Assembly: GCA_040219275.1 (NCBI GenBank)
Contig: JAVJSU010000024.1
Coordinates: 209,694-273,693 of the forward strand
Length of the DNA stretch: 64,000 bases
Reading direction: 5' to 3'
DNA from: JAVJSU01 sp040219275
GTDB lineage: Bacteria; Chloroflexota; Anaerolineae; Aggregatilineales; Phototrophicaceae
Under the pieces are notes generated by a model. It was given only the letters and a program-made list of their open reading frames with translations, had not been told where the DNA came from and did no database searches. This document shows positions 32,990-40,438 of this stretch, piece after piece (the first letter of the stretch is position 1; every line of letters begins with the position of its first letter). The position numbers were made by a program, and so were the translations under genes.

Positions 32990-33976
32990 TTACCGCGCCG
33001 ATGCACCGGGTACGGGGGTCGTCGTTAGCACATCCTGAACAATTGTGCGTGATGAGATGTCTTTAATACGTGCCGCTGGTCCAACGATGACACGGTGCGC
33101 CAGTGTGACTTCAGCTAAGGCTTTTACGTCATCTGGTATGACATAATCTCTGCCTGCCATTGCCGCTCGCGTTTGTGATGTTCTAAAAAGGGCAAGTGAA
33201 CCGCGAGGGCTACTACCAAGATAGACATCAGGATGTTTACGAGTCGCGGTGACGAGATCGATGATATATTTTTTCACTTCTTCGGCGACATAAACTTCGC
33301 GGGTTGCGCGCTGTGCAAGAAGCAAATCTTCAACAGAGACTACTTTTTGCATGGTATTGAGTGGATGTTCGTATTGTTGGGCGGAGAGGACAACCAATTC
33401 TTCTGCCGCGCTCGGATATCCGAGTTGGATACGCATCAGGAAACGATCAAGTTGCGCTTCAGGGAGCGGGAACGTTCCTTCATACTCAATAGGATTTTGT
33501 GTTGCTAAAATCAGGAACGGATCAAGCATAGGGTAGGTGGTACCATCAACAGTGACTTGCCGTTCTTCCATTGCTTCCAAAAGCGCCGCCTGGGTTTTTG
33601 GTGTCGCACGATTGATTTCATCCGCAAGGACGATTTGCGACATGATAGGACCGGCGCGATATTCGAACTCACGCGATTGCTGGTTAAACATCGATATACC
33701 GGTCACATCGGATGGGAGCATATCCGGTGTGAACTGAATACGATTGAACGACGCGCCAATTGACTTGGCAAGTGCTTTCGCCATCATCGTTTTACCAACG
33801 CCGGGAATATCTTCTATCAAGATATGTCCCTTACTGATAAGTCCTAATACGGTTAGGCGGATTTCATTGCGCTTACCGATGATAACTTGCCCAACACTCT
33901 GGGAAATTCGTTCAGCGACGCTTTGAATAATGCTGATATTGAGTTGTTCATTTGATGGACGGGTATTTTCAGCCAT
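32990..33976 (-). CDS. MoxR-family AAA+ ATPase (second copy)
   Basis: A 328-residue MoxR ATPase with Walker A DIPGVGKT, Walker B VLADEINRATPKTQAALLEAMEE and sensor ATQNPIEYEGTFPLPEAQLDRF. It is the partner of the DUF58 protein downstream. ATG 33976 follows a GTGAG and starts MAENTRPS; the frame extends to 34012 but those 12 residues have no support. Compared with the Bat-operon copy (GLPGLAKT), the P-loop differs, which fits a separate MoxR subfamily. Confidence 0.92.
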   Translation of the reverse strand: MAENTRPSNEQLNISIIQSVAERISQSVGQVIIGKRNEIRLTVLGLISKGHILIEDIPGVGKTMMAKALAKSIGASFNRIQFTPDMLPSDVTGISMFNQQSREFEYRAGPIMSQIVLADEINRATPKTQAALLEAMEERQVTVDGTTYPMLDPFLILATQNPIEYEGTFPLPEAQLDRFLMRIQLGYPSAAEELVVLSAQQYEHPLNTMQKVVSVEDLLLAQRATREVYVAEEVKKYIIDLVTATRKHPDVYLGSSPRGSLALFRTSQTRAAMAGRDYVIPDDVKALAEVTLAHRVIVGPAARIKDISSRTIVQDVLTTTPVPGASAR

Positions 33977-34021
33977 AATGCTCACTTTATTTTCAGAGAT
34001 TGCTATAAGCACCTCTTAGCT

Positions 34022-34034
34022 TACGATAATCGTA
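34022..34034. promoter_or_regulatory. Perfect palindrome, possible operator
   Basis: TACGAT and ATCGTA are arranged as an inverted repeat around a single A, about 45 bases upstream of the MoxR start. Its length suits a dimeric regulator, but no second copy was noticed elsewhere. Confidence 0.3.
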
Positions 34035-34148
34035 GAAAATTCACCTTACGTCTGCCCTACGATACACCCTCAACAGTATAATGGAAGTTCCTATTGTGAA
34101 CAGGCTTAACCTATGCGGGTGAATTTGTATCACTAGACCTGTGGTGAC

Positions 34149-34176
34149 TTGCTGTTTAACTCAGGTTTAGTATAAT
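34149..34176 (+). promoter_or_regulatory. Promoter for the roadblock gene
   Basis: TTGCTG (34149-34154) and TATAAT (34171-34176) are 16 bases apart. The predicted leader is about 155 bases long and contains a hairpin directly before the ribosome binding site. Confidence 0.6.
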
Positions 34177-34294
34177 ATGCAAGGGTAAAAGCAGTTTAAG
34201 TTCTCTTATTCCTAAGTTTGTTGTTTCGGATTATACTTGTTTATATAGAGATGTACTTTAATTGTCTCTTTGGTGATGATACTCGGATAACTTT

Positions 34295-34324
34295 CACCCG
34301 GCATTTTCACCGGGTCACTTTTTG
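34295..34324 (+). promoter_or_regulatory. Leader hairpin with T-run before the roadblock gene
   Basis: ACCCGG and CCGGGT pair around an 8-base loop, followed by CACTTTTTGAGAGGAG, so the T-run is joined to the ribosome binding site of the next gene. It could act as an attenuator, a stabilising 5' hairpin or a partial terminator. Confidence 0.45.
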
Positions 34325-34338
34325 AGAGGAGCAAGACT

Positions 34339-34710
34339 ATGGCGAAATCGCGGACTGAACTGATGGTGGATCGTCTGCGGGACCTCCAAGCCACAACACC
34401 GGAAATTGATGCTTCCGCCGTAGTGAGTGTTGATGGTCTTATTATGGCATCGTCGCTACCGGCAGGTATCGAGGAAGATCGCGTATCGGCTATGTCTGCG
34501 GCAATGCTTTCACTTGGCGAACGTATCTCCGGTGAACTCGGACGCGGTCTGCTCGATCAGGTTTATATCAAGGGTAAGCTTGGTTATGTTATCCTGATGT
34601 CTGTTGGTGAGGAAGCGGTTTTAACGACATTGGTGCGTGAAGGCGCGAAACTTGGTTTGATCTTTCTGGATATGCGCCGAACCGCTGACGACCTCGAACA
34701 ACTCGTATAA
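34339..34710 (+). CDS. Roadblock/LC7-domain protein (MglB/CvnB-like)
   Basis: A 123-residue single-domain roadblock/LC7 protein. The pattern SAVVSVDGLIMASSLP (strand-turn-strand, about residues 27-42), SAAMLSLGERI helix and LGYVILMSVGEEAVLTTLV is typical. Such proteins bind or regulate small Ras-like GTPases, for example MglB with MglA, or CvnB with CvnD. A COG2229-type GTPase lies 3.5 kb away at 38213-38743 and is the likely partner. AGAGGAG lies eight bases before ATG 34339. It appears monocistronic, closed by a strong terminator. Confidence 0.9.
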   Translation: MAKSRTELMVDRLRDLQATTPEIDASAVVSVDGLIMASSLPAGIEEDRVSAMSAAMLSLGERISGELGRGLLDQVYIKGKLGYVILMSVGEEAVLTTLVREGAKLGLIFLDMRRTADDLEQLV

Positions 34711-34767
34711 CTTTTGTTAGCATTTTAGTGTGTAATAATACCACACGCGATAATTTACCTCACTGAA

Positions 34768-34806
34768 CGGCGGGATGAGCAATCTTCCCGCCGCAGTTTT
34801 TGTTTT
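34768..34806 (+). terminator. Intrinsic terminator after the roadblock gene
   Basis: CGGCGGGA pairs with TCCCGCCG (8 bases, 10-base loop), followed by CAGTTTTTGTTTTT. It separates the roadblock gene from pyrG, although pyrG begins only about 18 bases beyond. Confidence 0.9.
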
Positions 34807-34823
34807 TGATATAGGTGAGAATA

Positions 34824-36512
34824 ATGTCACAACCTAAGTATATATTCTGTACCGGCGGTGTAGTAAGTTCTGTAGGTAAGGGCGTTACTGCGGCGGCGAT
34901 TGGGCGCATCTTAAAGGCGCGTGGGCTAAAAGTGGCAATCCAAAAACTTGATCCATATTTGAATGTTGATCCTGGAACAATGAGTCCCTATCAACATGGT
35001 GAAGTTTTTGTGACGGCAGATGGCGCAGAAACGGATCTTGATCTGGGTCATTATGAGCGTTTTGTCGATGAAAATTTGGATCGCACCTGCAATGTCACCG
35101 CAGGGCAGGTTTATGGGCATGTCATCGAGAAAGAACGGCGTGGTGATTATCTCGGTGGGACAATTCAGGTGATTCCCCATATCACCAATGAGATTAAACG
35201 CCGGATTGGCTTGGTCGGTAAGGAATCAAATGCTGATGTGGTTATTGTTGAAGTAGGCGGAACTGTTGGCGACATTGAAGGTCAACCCTTCTTAGAAGCT
35301 ATCCGACAGATACGTACGAGCTTACAGCGCAACGATACGCTTTACGTTCACGTTACATTTTTGCCGTATATTGGCGCTACTGGAGAACTAAAAACCAAAC
35401 CGACACAGCATAGTGTACGTGACCTTCGCAGTACAGGTATTCAACCGAACGTAATTATCGCCCGGACAGATTATCCGGTTAGCAAGGAAGTCGTGCAGAA
35501 AATTGCTTTGTTCTGTGATGTTGATCCTGAAGCGGTGATTGCGCTGGAAACAACTGATTTGCTGTATGATGTGCCTTTGGTACTTGAAGATAGTGGCTTA
35601 GGGGACTATATCGTTGAGCAATTAAAGTTGGACGCGAAACCATCTGACCTCACAGATTGGCGCAACATGATTAAGAAGATGCGCGCCGCAAACGATACCG
35701 TACGTATTGGGGTCGTTGGTAAATACGTCGAACTTCATGATGCGTACATGAGTGTAAAAGAAGCCGCTTATCATGCCGCTAGCTCACTGGGGAAAAATCT
35801 TGAGATCGAGTGGATACATTCTGGTTCGCTGGAAAAAGATAAGGGCTGGGACAAGCTTGATAGCGTCGACGGAATCATTGTTCCCGGTGGATTTGGCTAT
35901 CGTGGGGTAGAGGGAAAAATCCTCGCGGCGCGGTATGCCCGTGAGCGTAATGTCCCGTACCTCGGATTGTGTTTAGGGATGCAGACACTTTGTATTGAAT
36001 TTGCACGCCATGCGCTGGGTTATGAGGACGCAAACAGTTCAGAGTTCGACGTGACAAGCGAGCATAGCGTGATTGATCTGATGCCCGATCAACGTGATAT
36101 TATTGACATGGGTGGGACGATGCGTCTAGGGATTTACCCATGTTCGCTAAAAGAAGGCACAAACGCGTGGAAATCCTACAATGAAGCTGAAAGCGTGAAT
36201 GAACGTCATCGTCATCGTTTTGAGTTCAATAATGACTTTCGCACCGTATTTGAAGAAAACGGTGCGATTTTTAGCGGTTTAAGCCCTGATGGTCGACTTG
36301 TCGAAATTGTTGAGATTAAAGATCATCCATTTATGGTGGGTTCACAATTTCACCCTGAGTTCGCTAGCCGTCCTAATTTGCCGCATCCACTATTTCGTGC
36401 ATTCGTTGAAGCGGCGGTCACGCATCGTGGGAAGATGAAACTATCTACATCCGATTCTGAAAACGGATATATTTCGCCTGATAAGCAAGTAAAAGAAACA
36501 TTGGACTCGTAG
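34824..36512 (+). CDS. pyrG: CTP synthase
   Basis: A 562-residue CTP synthase, aminating UTP with glutamine. The synthetase domain opens KYIFCTGGVVSSVGKGVTAA, with the LDPYLNVDPGTMSPYQHGEV and EVGGTVGDIEGQPFLEA blocks. The glutaminase domain carries the nucleophile in LGLCLGMQ and the His-Glu pair in QFHPEF. Length is normal. ATG 34824 has AGGTGA just upstream; GTG 34815 would overlap this site. The adenosine-deaminase-like gene follows after 18 bases, so the two are probably co-transcribed. Confidence 0.97.
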   Translation: MSQPKYIFCTGGVVSSVGKGVTAAAIGRILKARGLKVAIQKLDPYLNVDPGTMSPYQHGEVFVTADGAETDLDLGHYERFVDENLDRTCNVTAGQVYGHVIEKERRGDYLGGTIQVIPHITNEIKRRIGLVGKESNADVVIVEVGGTVGDIEGQPFLEAIRQIRTSLQRNDTLYVHVTFLPYIGATGELKTKPTQHSVRDLRSTGIQPNVIIARTDYPVSKEVVQKIALFCDVDPEAVIALETTDLLYDVPLVLEDSGLGDYIVEQLKLDAKPSDLTDWRNMIKKMRAANDTVRIGVVGKYVELHDAYMSVKEAAYHAASSLGKNLEIEWIHSGSLEKDKGWDKLDSVDGIIVPGGFGYRGVEGKILAARYARERNVPYLGLCLGMQTLCIEFARHALGYEDANSSEFDVTSEHSVIDLMPDQRDIIDMGGTMRLGIYPCSLKEGTNAWKSYNEAESVNERHRHRFEFNNDFRTVFEENGAIFSGLSPDGRLVEIVEIKDHPFMVGSQFHPEFASRPNLPHPLFRAFVEAAVTHRGKMKLSTSDSENGYISPDKQVKETLDS

Positions 36513-36530
36513 AGTTAAGGTACATAGCGT

Positions 36531-37586
36531 ATGTCAGTAAGTGAATTTATTCAGAAAATGCCCAAAGCGGAATTAAGATTACGCCTCGAAGGTATTTTTC
36601 GCAAAGATACGTTGCTAATGATTGCCGAACAAAATGAAATCCGTGCAACTGTCAAGAAATTTGATGATTGGGTTACCCGTTTAGATGAACCTGATGGTTC
36701 AAAGATTGACGAAACAGTGCAATTTGTAAGCCAGTGGTTACAGGCTCCAGACGATTTAAGCCGGATTGTTTATGATCTGGGTGTAATTCTGTCTAAACAA
36801 AACGTAAAATATGTAGAAGTCATCGTAAATCCAGTGTTATTCATGCAATCTGGCATGACATTTGACGAATTCATGGGTGTAATTAATGATGGGCGTGATC
36901 GTGCAGAACGCGGCTGGGGTATTCGCATTAACTGGTTGCTTAATATTCCATGGGATGAGCCGCGTCGTGCTGATGATACTGTGCGTTGGGCTACGAATGC
37001 GTCTGGCAAAAAAGCCGGTATCGTCGGCATTATCCTCAGTGGTGATGATAGCACACAGCCTGTTGGTCAGTTTGCCCGTGCTTTTACCAATGCAAAGAAA
37101 AAGTTTCTGCCGACTGCCGCTTTTGTCGGTCAAAAATTGGGCGCAGAGGGCGTTGGTGAAGTTATTCAAGAACTGGAACCCACCCGACTGGTGGACGCGC
37201 GTGGTGTTGAGTCTGAATCCGACATCATTGAAAAAATTGTAAGTAATAACATCTCTGTAGATGTGTGTCTTGCACGCGGGGTGAAACTGGGTTGGTATAA
37301 ATCTTACGCAGAACATCCGATAAAACGTCTCTACGATGAAAACGTTAAACTTACCCTCAGTTCTGATATGCCGTCTTACTATGGTACATCCATCACGGAT
37401 GAATATGAGCATCTTGTAAATGAAGTGGGCTTGACCATAGAAGAGCTTGAAGAAATTGCCTTGAACGCAGTTCGGTTTAGCTTCTTGCCAGATGAAGATA
37501 AAGAAGCCATGCTCAATGACTTTCAGCAAGAATATGCCCGTTTGAAAGATGAACTTATCGTATCCAAGTCTGAAACGATAACATAA
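36531..37586 (+). CDS. Adenosine-deaminase-like protein lacking metal ligands (probable pseudoenzyme)
   Basis: A 351-residue protein with the adenosine/AMP deaminase fold. It begins with MPKAELRLRLEGIFRKDTLL, which aligns with the family start MPKAELHLHLEG, but the zinc-binding H-x-H is Arg16-x-Arg18. The T-x-H-A-G-E block appears as TAAFVGQ, so ligand His becomes Phe198 and catalytic Glu becomes Gln201. RIGHGV appears as RLVDARGV, so the catalytic His is lost. NTDDP appears as SSDMP, keeping only Asp279. The C-terminal EEL..IALNAVRFSFL helix is conserved. The frame is intact with no stops, so it is kept by selection, but deamination by the known mechanism is not expected. It lies 18 bases after pyrG and ends at a strong terminator. 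Confidence 0.85.
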   Translation: MSVSEFIQKMPKAELRLRLEGIFRKDTLLMIAEQNEIRATVKKFDDWVTRLDEPDGSKIDETVQFVSQWLQAPDDLSRIVYDLGVILSKQNVKYVEVIVNPVLFMQSGMTFDEFMGVINDGRDRAERGWGIRINWLLNIPWDEPRRADDTVRWATNASGKKAGIVGIILSGDDSTQPVGQFARAFTNAKKKFLPTAAFVGQKLGAEGVGEVIQELEPTRLVDARGVESESDIIEKIVSNNISVDVCLARGVKLGWYKSYAEHPIKRLYDENVKLTLSSDMPSYYGTSITDEYEHLVNEVGLTIEELEEIALNAVRFSFLPDEDKEAMLNDFQQEYARLKDELIVSKSETIT

Positions 37587-37606
37587 TTTGGAGAAACATC
37601 TAAAGC

Positions 37607-37640
37607 AAAAGACCGTCATTGAATCTGACGGTCTTTTTTT
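37607..37640. terminator. Intrinsic terminator between convergent genes
   Basis: AAAAGACCGTCA pairs with TGACGGTCTTTT (12 bases, short loop), with a T-run on the plus strand. It closes the pyrG unit; on the minus strand the A/T-rich flank could also help stop hsp20 transcription. Confidence 0.92.
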
Positions 37641-37642
37641 GT

Positions 37643-38092
37643 TTAGTCGGTATGCGTCACGTTGATGATTCTCGATGAATCACTGCTTGTTTTGGGGAGC
37701 TTAATCGTCAAAACGCCTTTCTTAAAACTTGCGGTTGCATCATCTGCGACCACTTCGCGTGGGATGGCGACGCTTCGGGAAAATGAGCCAAAGGCGAGTT
37801 CACGTTGGAGAAATTTGACCTGTTCATCATCGTTGTAAATTGTGTCGATTGTCTCACCGCTCAGTGTGAGCACTTGATTTTCCACACTGATCTCCATGCT
37901 CTCTGGCTTTAAACCGTTTACGAATGCCGTTCGGATGTAAACAGCGTCATCTGTTTCATATATATCCATCGGCGGATAACTACTCGTCGCGGTAATACCC
38001 GCCACATTCTTGATTTGTTTTTCGACGGCTTTGCTCAGTGAGTCACGAAGACTAATAAATTCCTTTACCGGATCGAATTTTTCTTCAGGCAT
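37643..38092 (-). CDS. Small heat-shock protein (Hsp20/alpha-crystallin)
   Basis: A 149-residue sHSP. The alpha-crystallin domain spans about residues 40-140, from PPMDIYETDDAVYIRT to SFKKGVLTIKLPK, including the dimer loop and the A-x-x-x-G-V-L-type ending (ASFKKGVLTIKLP). The N-terminal 35 residues are helical and the C-terminal tail is short (INVTH), with an I-x-V anchoring motif. It should act as an ATP-independent holdase. It is convergent with the adenosine-deaminase-like gene. Confidence 0.92.
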   Translation of the reverse strand: MPEEKFDPVKEFISLRDSLSKAVEKQIKNVAGITATSSYPPMDIYETDDAVYIRTAFVNGLKPESMEISVENQVLTLSGETIDTIYNDDEQVKFLQRELAFGSFSRSVAIPREVVADDATASFKKGVLTIKLPKTSSDSSRIINVTHTD

Positions 38093-38157
38093 TATAAGTT
38101 ACTCCCTAAAATACGTCATATCTAAAGATTATTACGTGAATCGGGGTGGATGGTTGC

Positions 38158-38185
38158 AAAAAATAAGCCGGTAGTTATCCGGCTT
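38158..38185 (-). terminator. Intrinsic terminator after the GTPase gene
   Basis: On the minus strand AAGCCGG and CCGGCTT pair around a 7-base loop and are followed by ATTTTTT. It separates the GTPase gene from hsp20. Confidence 0.88.
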
Positions 38186-38212
38186 GGTGTGAATTTTTGA
38201 TGAGTGAGAAAA

Positions 38213-38743
38213 TTAGCTTTTCGCACTTTCACGCTTTAACAGCTCAACAACTTGCAGGAGGACTTGACGCACGCTGGTTTTTTGCAGAGCGACGCATGGC
38301 ATTATGGTAATGTCATTGCCTGCTTTGGTGCCTCGCCTTACTTGTGCAAGTCCCGCGGAGCCATCAAGATCGTTTTTGTTTGCGACAATAATGTACGGTA
38401 CGTTCACGAAGCCAGAAAACTGTTCGATAAGTTCGGCGGCTTCCGGAAACGATGGGGTGTCTGTGCTATCAACGATGACAATGAACGCATTCATTTCGCT
38501 TGATAGTATTTCCCACATGAAATCAAAGCGAGTTTGTCCGGGGGTGCCATAAAGATAGAGTGTATCTTCACCAAACTTCGCCCGACCATAATCCATGGCA
38601 ACAGTTGTCTCTGCTTTGATCCCGCGATCTTCTGTAGTGATTTTGCGCTCGGTGGAAACAACTTCTATGTCAGAGATTGTTTTGATGAACTCAGTTTTGC
38701 CGGAGTTGAATGGCCCGGTGACAACAATTTTGTAATTGGACAC
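38213..38743 (-). CDS. Small Ras-like GTPase (COG2229/CvnD-like)
   Basis: A 176-residue GTP-binding protein. G1 is GPFNSGKTEF (about residues 10-19). G3 is the variant YGTPGQTRF, typical of the COG2229 group, where the usual Asp of DxxG is replaced. G4 is NKND. The effector region contains TTEDRGIKAETT. Such GTPases work with roadblock proteins, and the roadblock protein at 34339 is the obvious candidate. GTG 38743 has AAGGAGG upstream. It has its own promoter and terminator, so it is a single-gene unit. Confidence 0.88.
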   Translation of the reverse strand: MSNYKIVVTGPFNSGKTEFIKTISDIEVVSTERKITTEDRGIKAETTVAMDYGRAKFGEDTLYLYGTPGQTRFDFMWEILSSEMNAFIVIVDSTDTPSFPEAAELIEQFSGFVNVPYIIVANKNDLDGSAGLAQVRRGTKAGNDITIMPCVALQKTSVRQVLLQVVELLKRESAKS

Positions 38744-38795
38744 GACCCCTCCTTGAGGGAGTGATTGATGGATTACGAAATAACTCTATAACTTC

Positions 38796-38824
38796 ATTGT
38801 ACGTCGAATTGGGGGATGTCGCAA
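38796..38824 (-). promoter_or_regulatory. Sigma70-type promoter for the GTPase gene
   Basis: On the minus strand TTGCGA (38824-38819) and TACAAT (38801-38796) are separated by 17 bases, with a leader of about 45 bases before GTG 38743. Confidence 0.65.
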
Positions 38825-38848
38825 GAATAAGGCGAAACGATTAAATCA

Positions 38849-38873
38849 AACGGGTGCCATAGTGACACCCGTT
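38849..38873 (-). terminator. Hairpin after the response-regulator gene
   Basis: AACGGGTG and CACCCGTT form an 8-base stem with a 9-base loop, just beyond the regulator stop. The T-tract after it on the minus strand is broken (TTTGATTTAA), so termination may be partial. Confidence 0.6.
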
Positions 38874-38896
38874 CCAGAATTGATCATGAAATTGTC

Positions 38897-39637
38897 TTAT
38901 GACAGCATCCGCTTGAAGTCAATAAAGCGATAACCTACGCCACGTTCCGTGAGAATGTATTTCGGATTTGATGGATCTTCTTCGATTTTCTCACGGAGAT
39001 AATTGACATACAAACGGACATAGTGGGCTTCGTCACGGTATTCGTAGCCCCAAACTTTTGCGAGCAACTGATCATGCGGAACAGTCCAACCTGCGTTCTC
39101 AATCAGATGATAGAGGAGGCGGTATTCAGTTGGTCTGAGTTTGATATGTTCGCCATTGACGATTACTTCACGACGATTAAAGTCTACTTGAAGTCGATCA
39201 TCAATTTTGAGAATAGCTTGATCTGGCGAGCTAGACGGCATTTCATGGCGACGCAATACAGCTTTGATTCTGCTTGAAAGTTCCCGTGGACCGAATGGCT
39301 TGGTTACATAATCATCTGCACCCAATTCAAGCCCATAAACTTTATCATTTTCTTCGCCTTTAGCGGTTAGCATAATGACGGGCGTGTTAGAGAATTCCCT
39401 GAGCATTCGAAGCGTTTCAAAGCCATCTAAATCTGGCATCATTACGTCTAACAGAACCACATCAGGCAGTTTAGTTCGGATTGCGTCCAATGCCTCTAGT
39501 CCACTATGGGCTTCAATCACTTGATGCCCTTCAAGTTCAAGATTCATTCGGATGAACCCGATCATACGCGGTTCATCATCAACCACGAGAATACGCTTGC
39601 TTTCTCGTGATTTCGTGCCGGGTAGTTTACTTGTCAT
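38897..39637 (-). CDS. OmpR/PhoB-type response regulator
   Basis: A 246-residue two-domain regulator. The receiver domain (about residues 16-130) has the acidic pair VVDDEP, phospho-acceptor Asp in VVLLDVMMPDLDG, Thr in MLTAKGE and Lys in YVTKPF. The C-terminal winged helix (about 145-240) has the KLRPTEYRLLYHLIENAG and YVRLYVNYLREKIE signature. No histidine kinase is encoded nearby. Instead it is the last gene of the kinase/PP2C/FHA run, 38 bases after a small unknown gene, so cross-talk with Ser/Thr phosphorylation is worth considering. Confidence 0.93.
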   Translation of the reverse strand: MTSKLPGTKSRESKRILVVDDEPRMIGFIRMNLELEGHQVIEAHSGLEALDAIRTKLPDVVLLDVMMPDLDGFETLRMLREFSNTPVIMLTAKGEENDKVYGLELGADDYVTKPFGPRELSSRIKAVLRRHEMPSSSPDQAILKIDDRLQVDFNRREVIVNGEHIKLRPTEYRLLYHLIENAGWTVPHDQLLAKVWGYEYRDEAHYVRLYVNYLREKIEEDPSNPKYILTERGVGYRFIDFKRMLS

Positions 39638-39675
39638 AGATATTTAACTACTTTGTTTCAATTGATATGAGATAG

Positions 39676-39915
39676 TTAACGGAATGGCATTTCGAATTCG
39701 ATCTCATCTTCATCACTTGGCAATACCTGGATGTAGTTGATTCGCCACCACGGGAAGATGACAGTGGTAACACCGTCGTCGAATATCGTTAATTCTTTGT
39801 CGCTCCGTTCGCGTGGATTCTTACCTACAATATTCGTATCTGTGGGTTTTGGCATTTCGTCCACATCAACTTTGATAGGTTCAGAATTAGCGACGTGCAG
39901 GAGTAGGGTAATCAT
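39676..39915 (-). CDS. Small hypothetical protein in the signalling operon
   Basis: A 79-residue acidic protein with no recognised family. It begins with a short strand (MITLLLHVANSEPIKVDVDEMP), has a charged middle part (GKNPRERSDKEL), then a beta-like VTTVIFPWWRINYIQVLP and an acidic end. The layout looks like a small all-beta domain. Position between the FHA gene (19-base gap) and the response regulator (38-base gap), all on one strand, supports it as a real gene. Confidence 0.65.
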   Translation of the reverse strand: MITLLLHVANSEPIKVDVDEMPKPTDTNIVGKNPRERSDKELTIFDDGVTTVIFPWWRINYIQVLPSDEDEIEFEMPFR

Positions 39916-39934
39916 CGAATAGACACTCCGTAAA

Positions 39935-40438
39935 TCATTTAAAGTAAATATGCGTTATGAGCTTACCAAATCGAATTTCATCACCATCACGTAATACACG
40001 GGGTTGGTCAGGGCTTAATCGCTGACCGTTGAGATGCGTTCCGTTTGAACTTCCCATATCCACCAACGTGAGTGTATCTTCATTACGTTCAATTGTAGCG
40101 TGCATTCGTGAGACCCCTTTTTCTAATGCGCCATAAGGGGAAAGGTCTACATCTGGTTTTCGTGGACTGGTGGTGTCGCTCCGTCCAATAACAGTTCTAT
40201 CACGCAACTGCACGGTTACGGGATCATCAACATCTCTAATATGAACAATCAGGGATGTTTTTTCTCCTATACTTGCTGTTCCCCATGTTGCACGCGCAGA
40301 TAATTCACCAGGCATTTGTTCAAGTTGTCTAGTGGGTAGGGTTGCTCCTGATGTTGCATCAGTCAGACCTTGTCCGCAATTTTCACAGAAGAGCGTCCCT
40401 TCACGATTTTCGTTTCCACAGTATGGGCAAAGAATCAT
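39935..40438 (-). CDS. Zinc-ribbon FHA-domain protein
   Basis: A 167-residue protein. The N-terminus is a zinc ribbon with two C-x-x-C pairs (CPYCGNE and CENCG, residues 4-22). After a Thr-rich linker (residues 28-45, a possible phosphorylation site such as ATLPTRQLE) comes an FHA domain (about 62-165) with GRSDTT, SRMHATIERN and SSNGTHLNG, the residues that bind phosphothreonine. FHA proteins read out Ser/Thr-kinase activity, and the kinase and PP2C are in the same operon. ATG 40438 overlaps the previous stop as ATGA. Confidence 0.9.
   Translation of the reverse strand: MILCPYCGNENREGTLFCENCGQGLTDATSGATLPTRQLEQMPGELSARATWGTASIGEKTSLIVHIRDVDDPVTVQLRDRTVIGRSDTTSPRKPDVDLSPYGALEKGVSRMHATIERNEDTLTLVDMGSSNGTHLNGQRLSPDQPRVLRDGDEIRFGKLITHIYFK

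Larger units (their letters stand above)
33977..34338. other. Non-coding region between divergent MoxR and roadblock genes
   Basis: The largest gap in the window, about 360 bases. It holds a perfect inverted repeat TACGAT-A-ATCGTA (34022-34034), a plus-strand promoter (34149-34176) and a leader hairpin (34295-34316). I see no small gene with a convincing ribosome binding site and no tRNA-like fold. Confidence 0.6.

Noticed and set aside
36837..37619. A 260-codon open frame on the minus strand opposite the adenosine-deaminase-like gene
   Set aside because: No ribosome binding site and no family pattern. It crosses the terminator and lies wholly over a better-supported coding frame, so it is a shadow.
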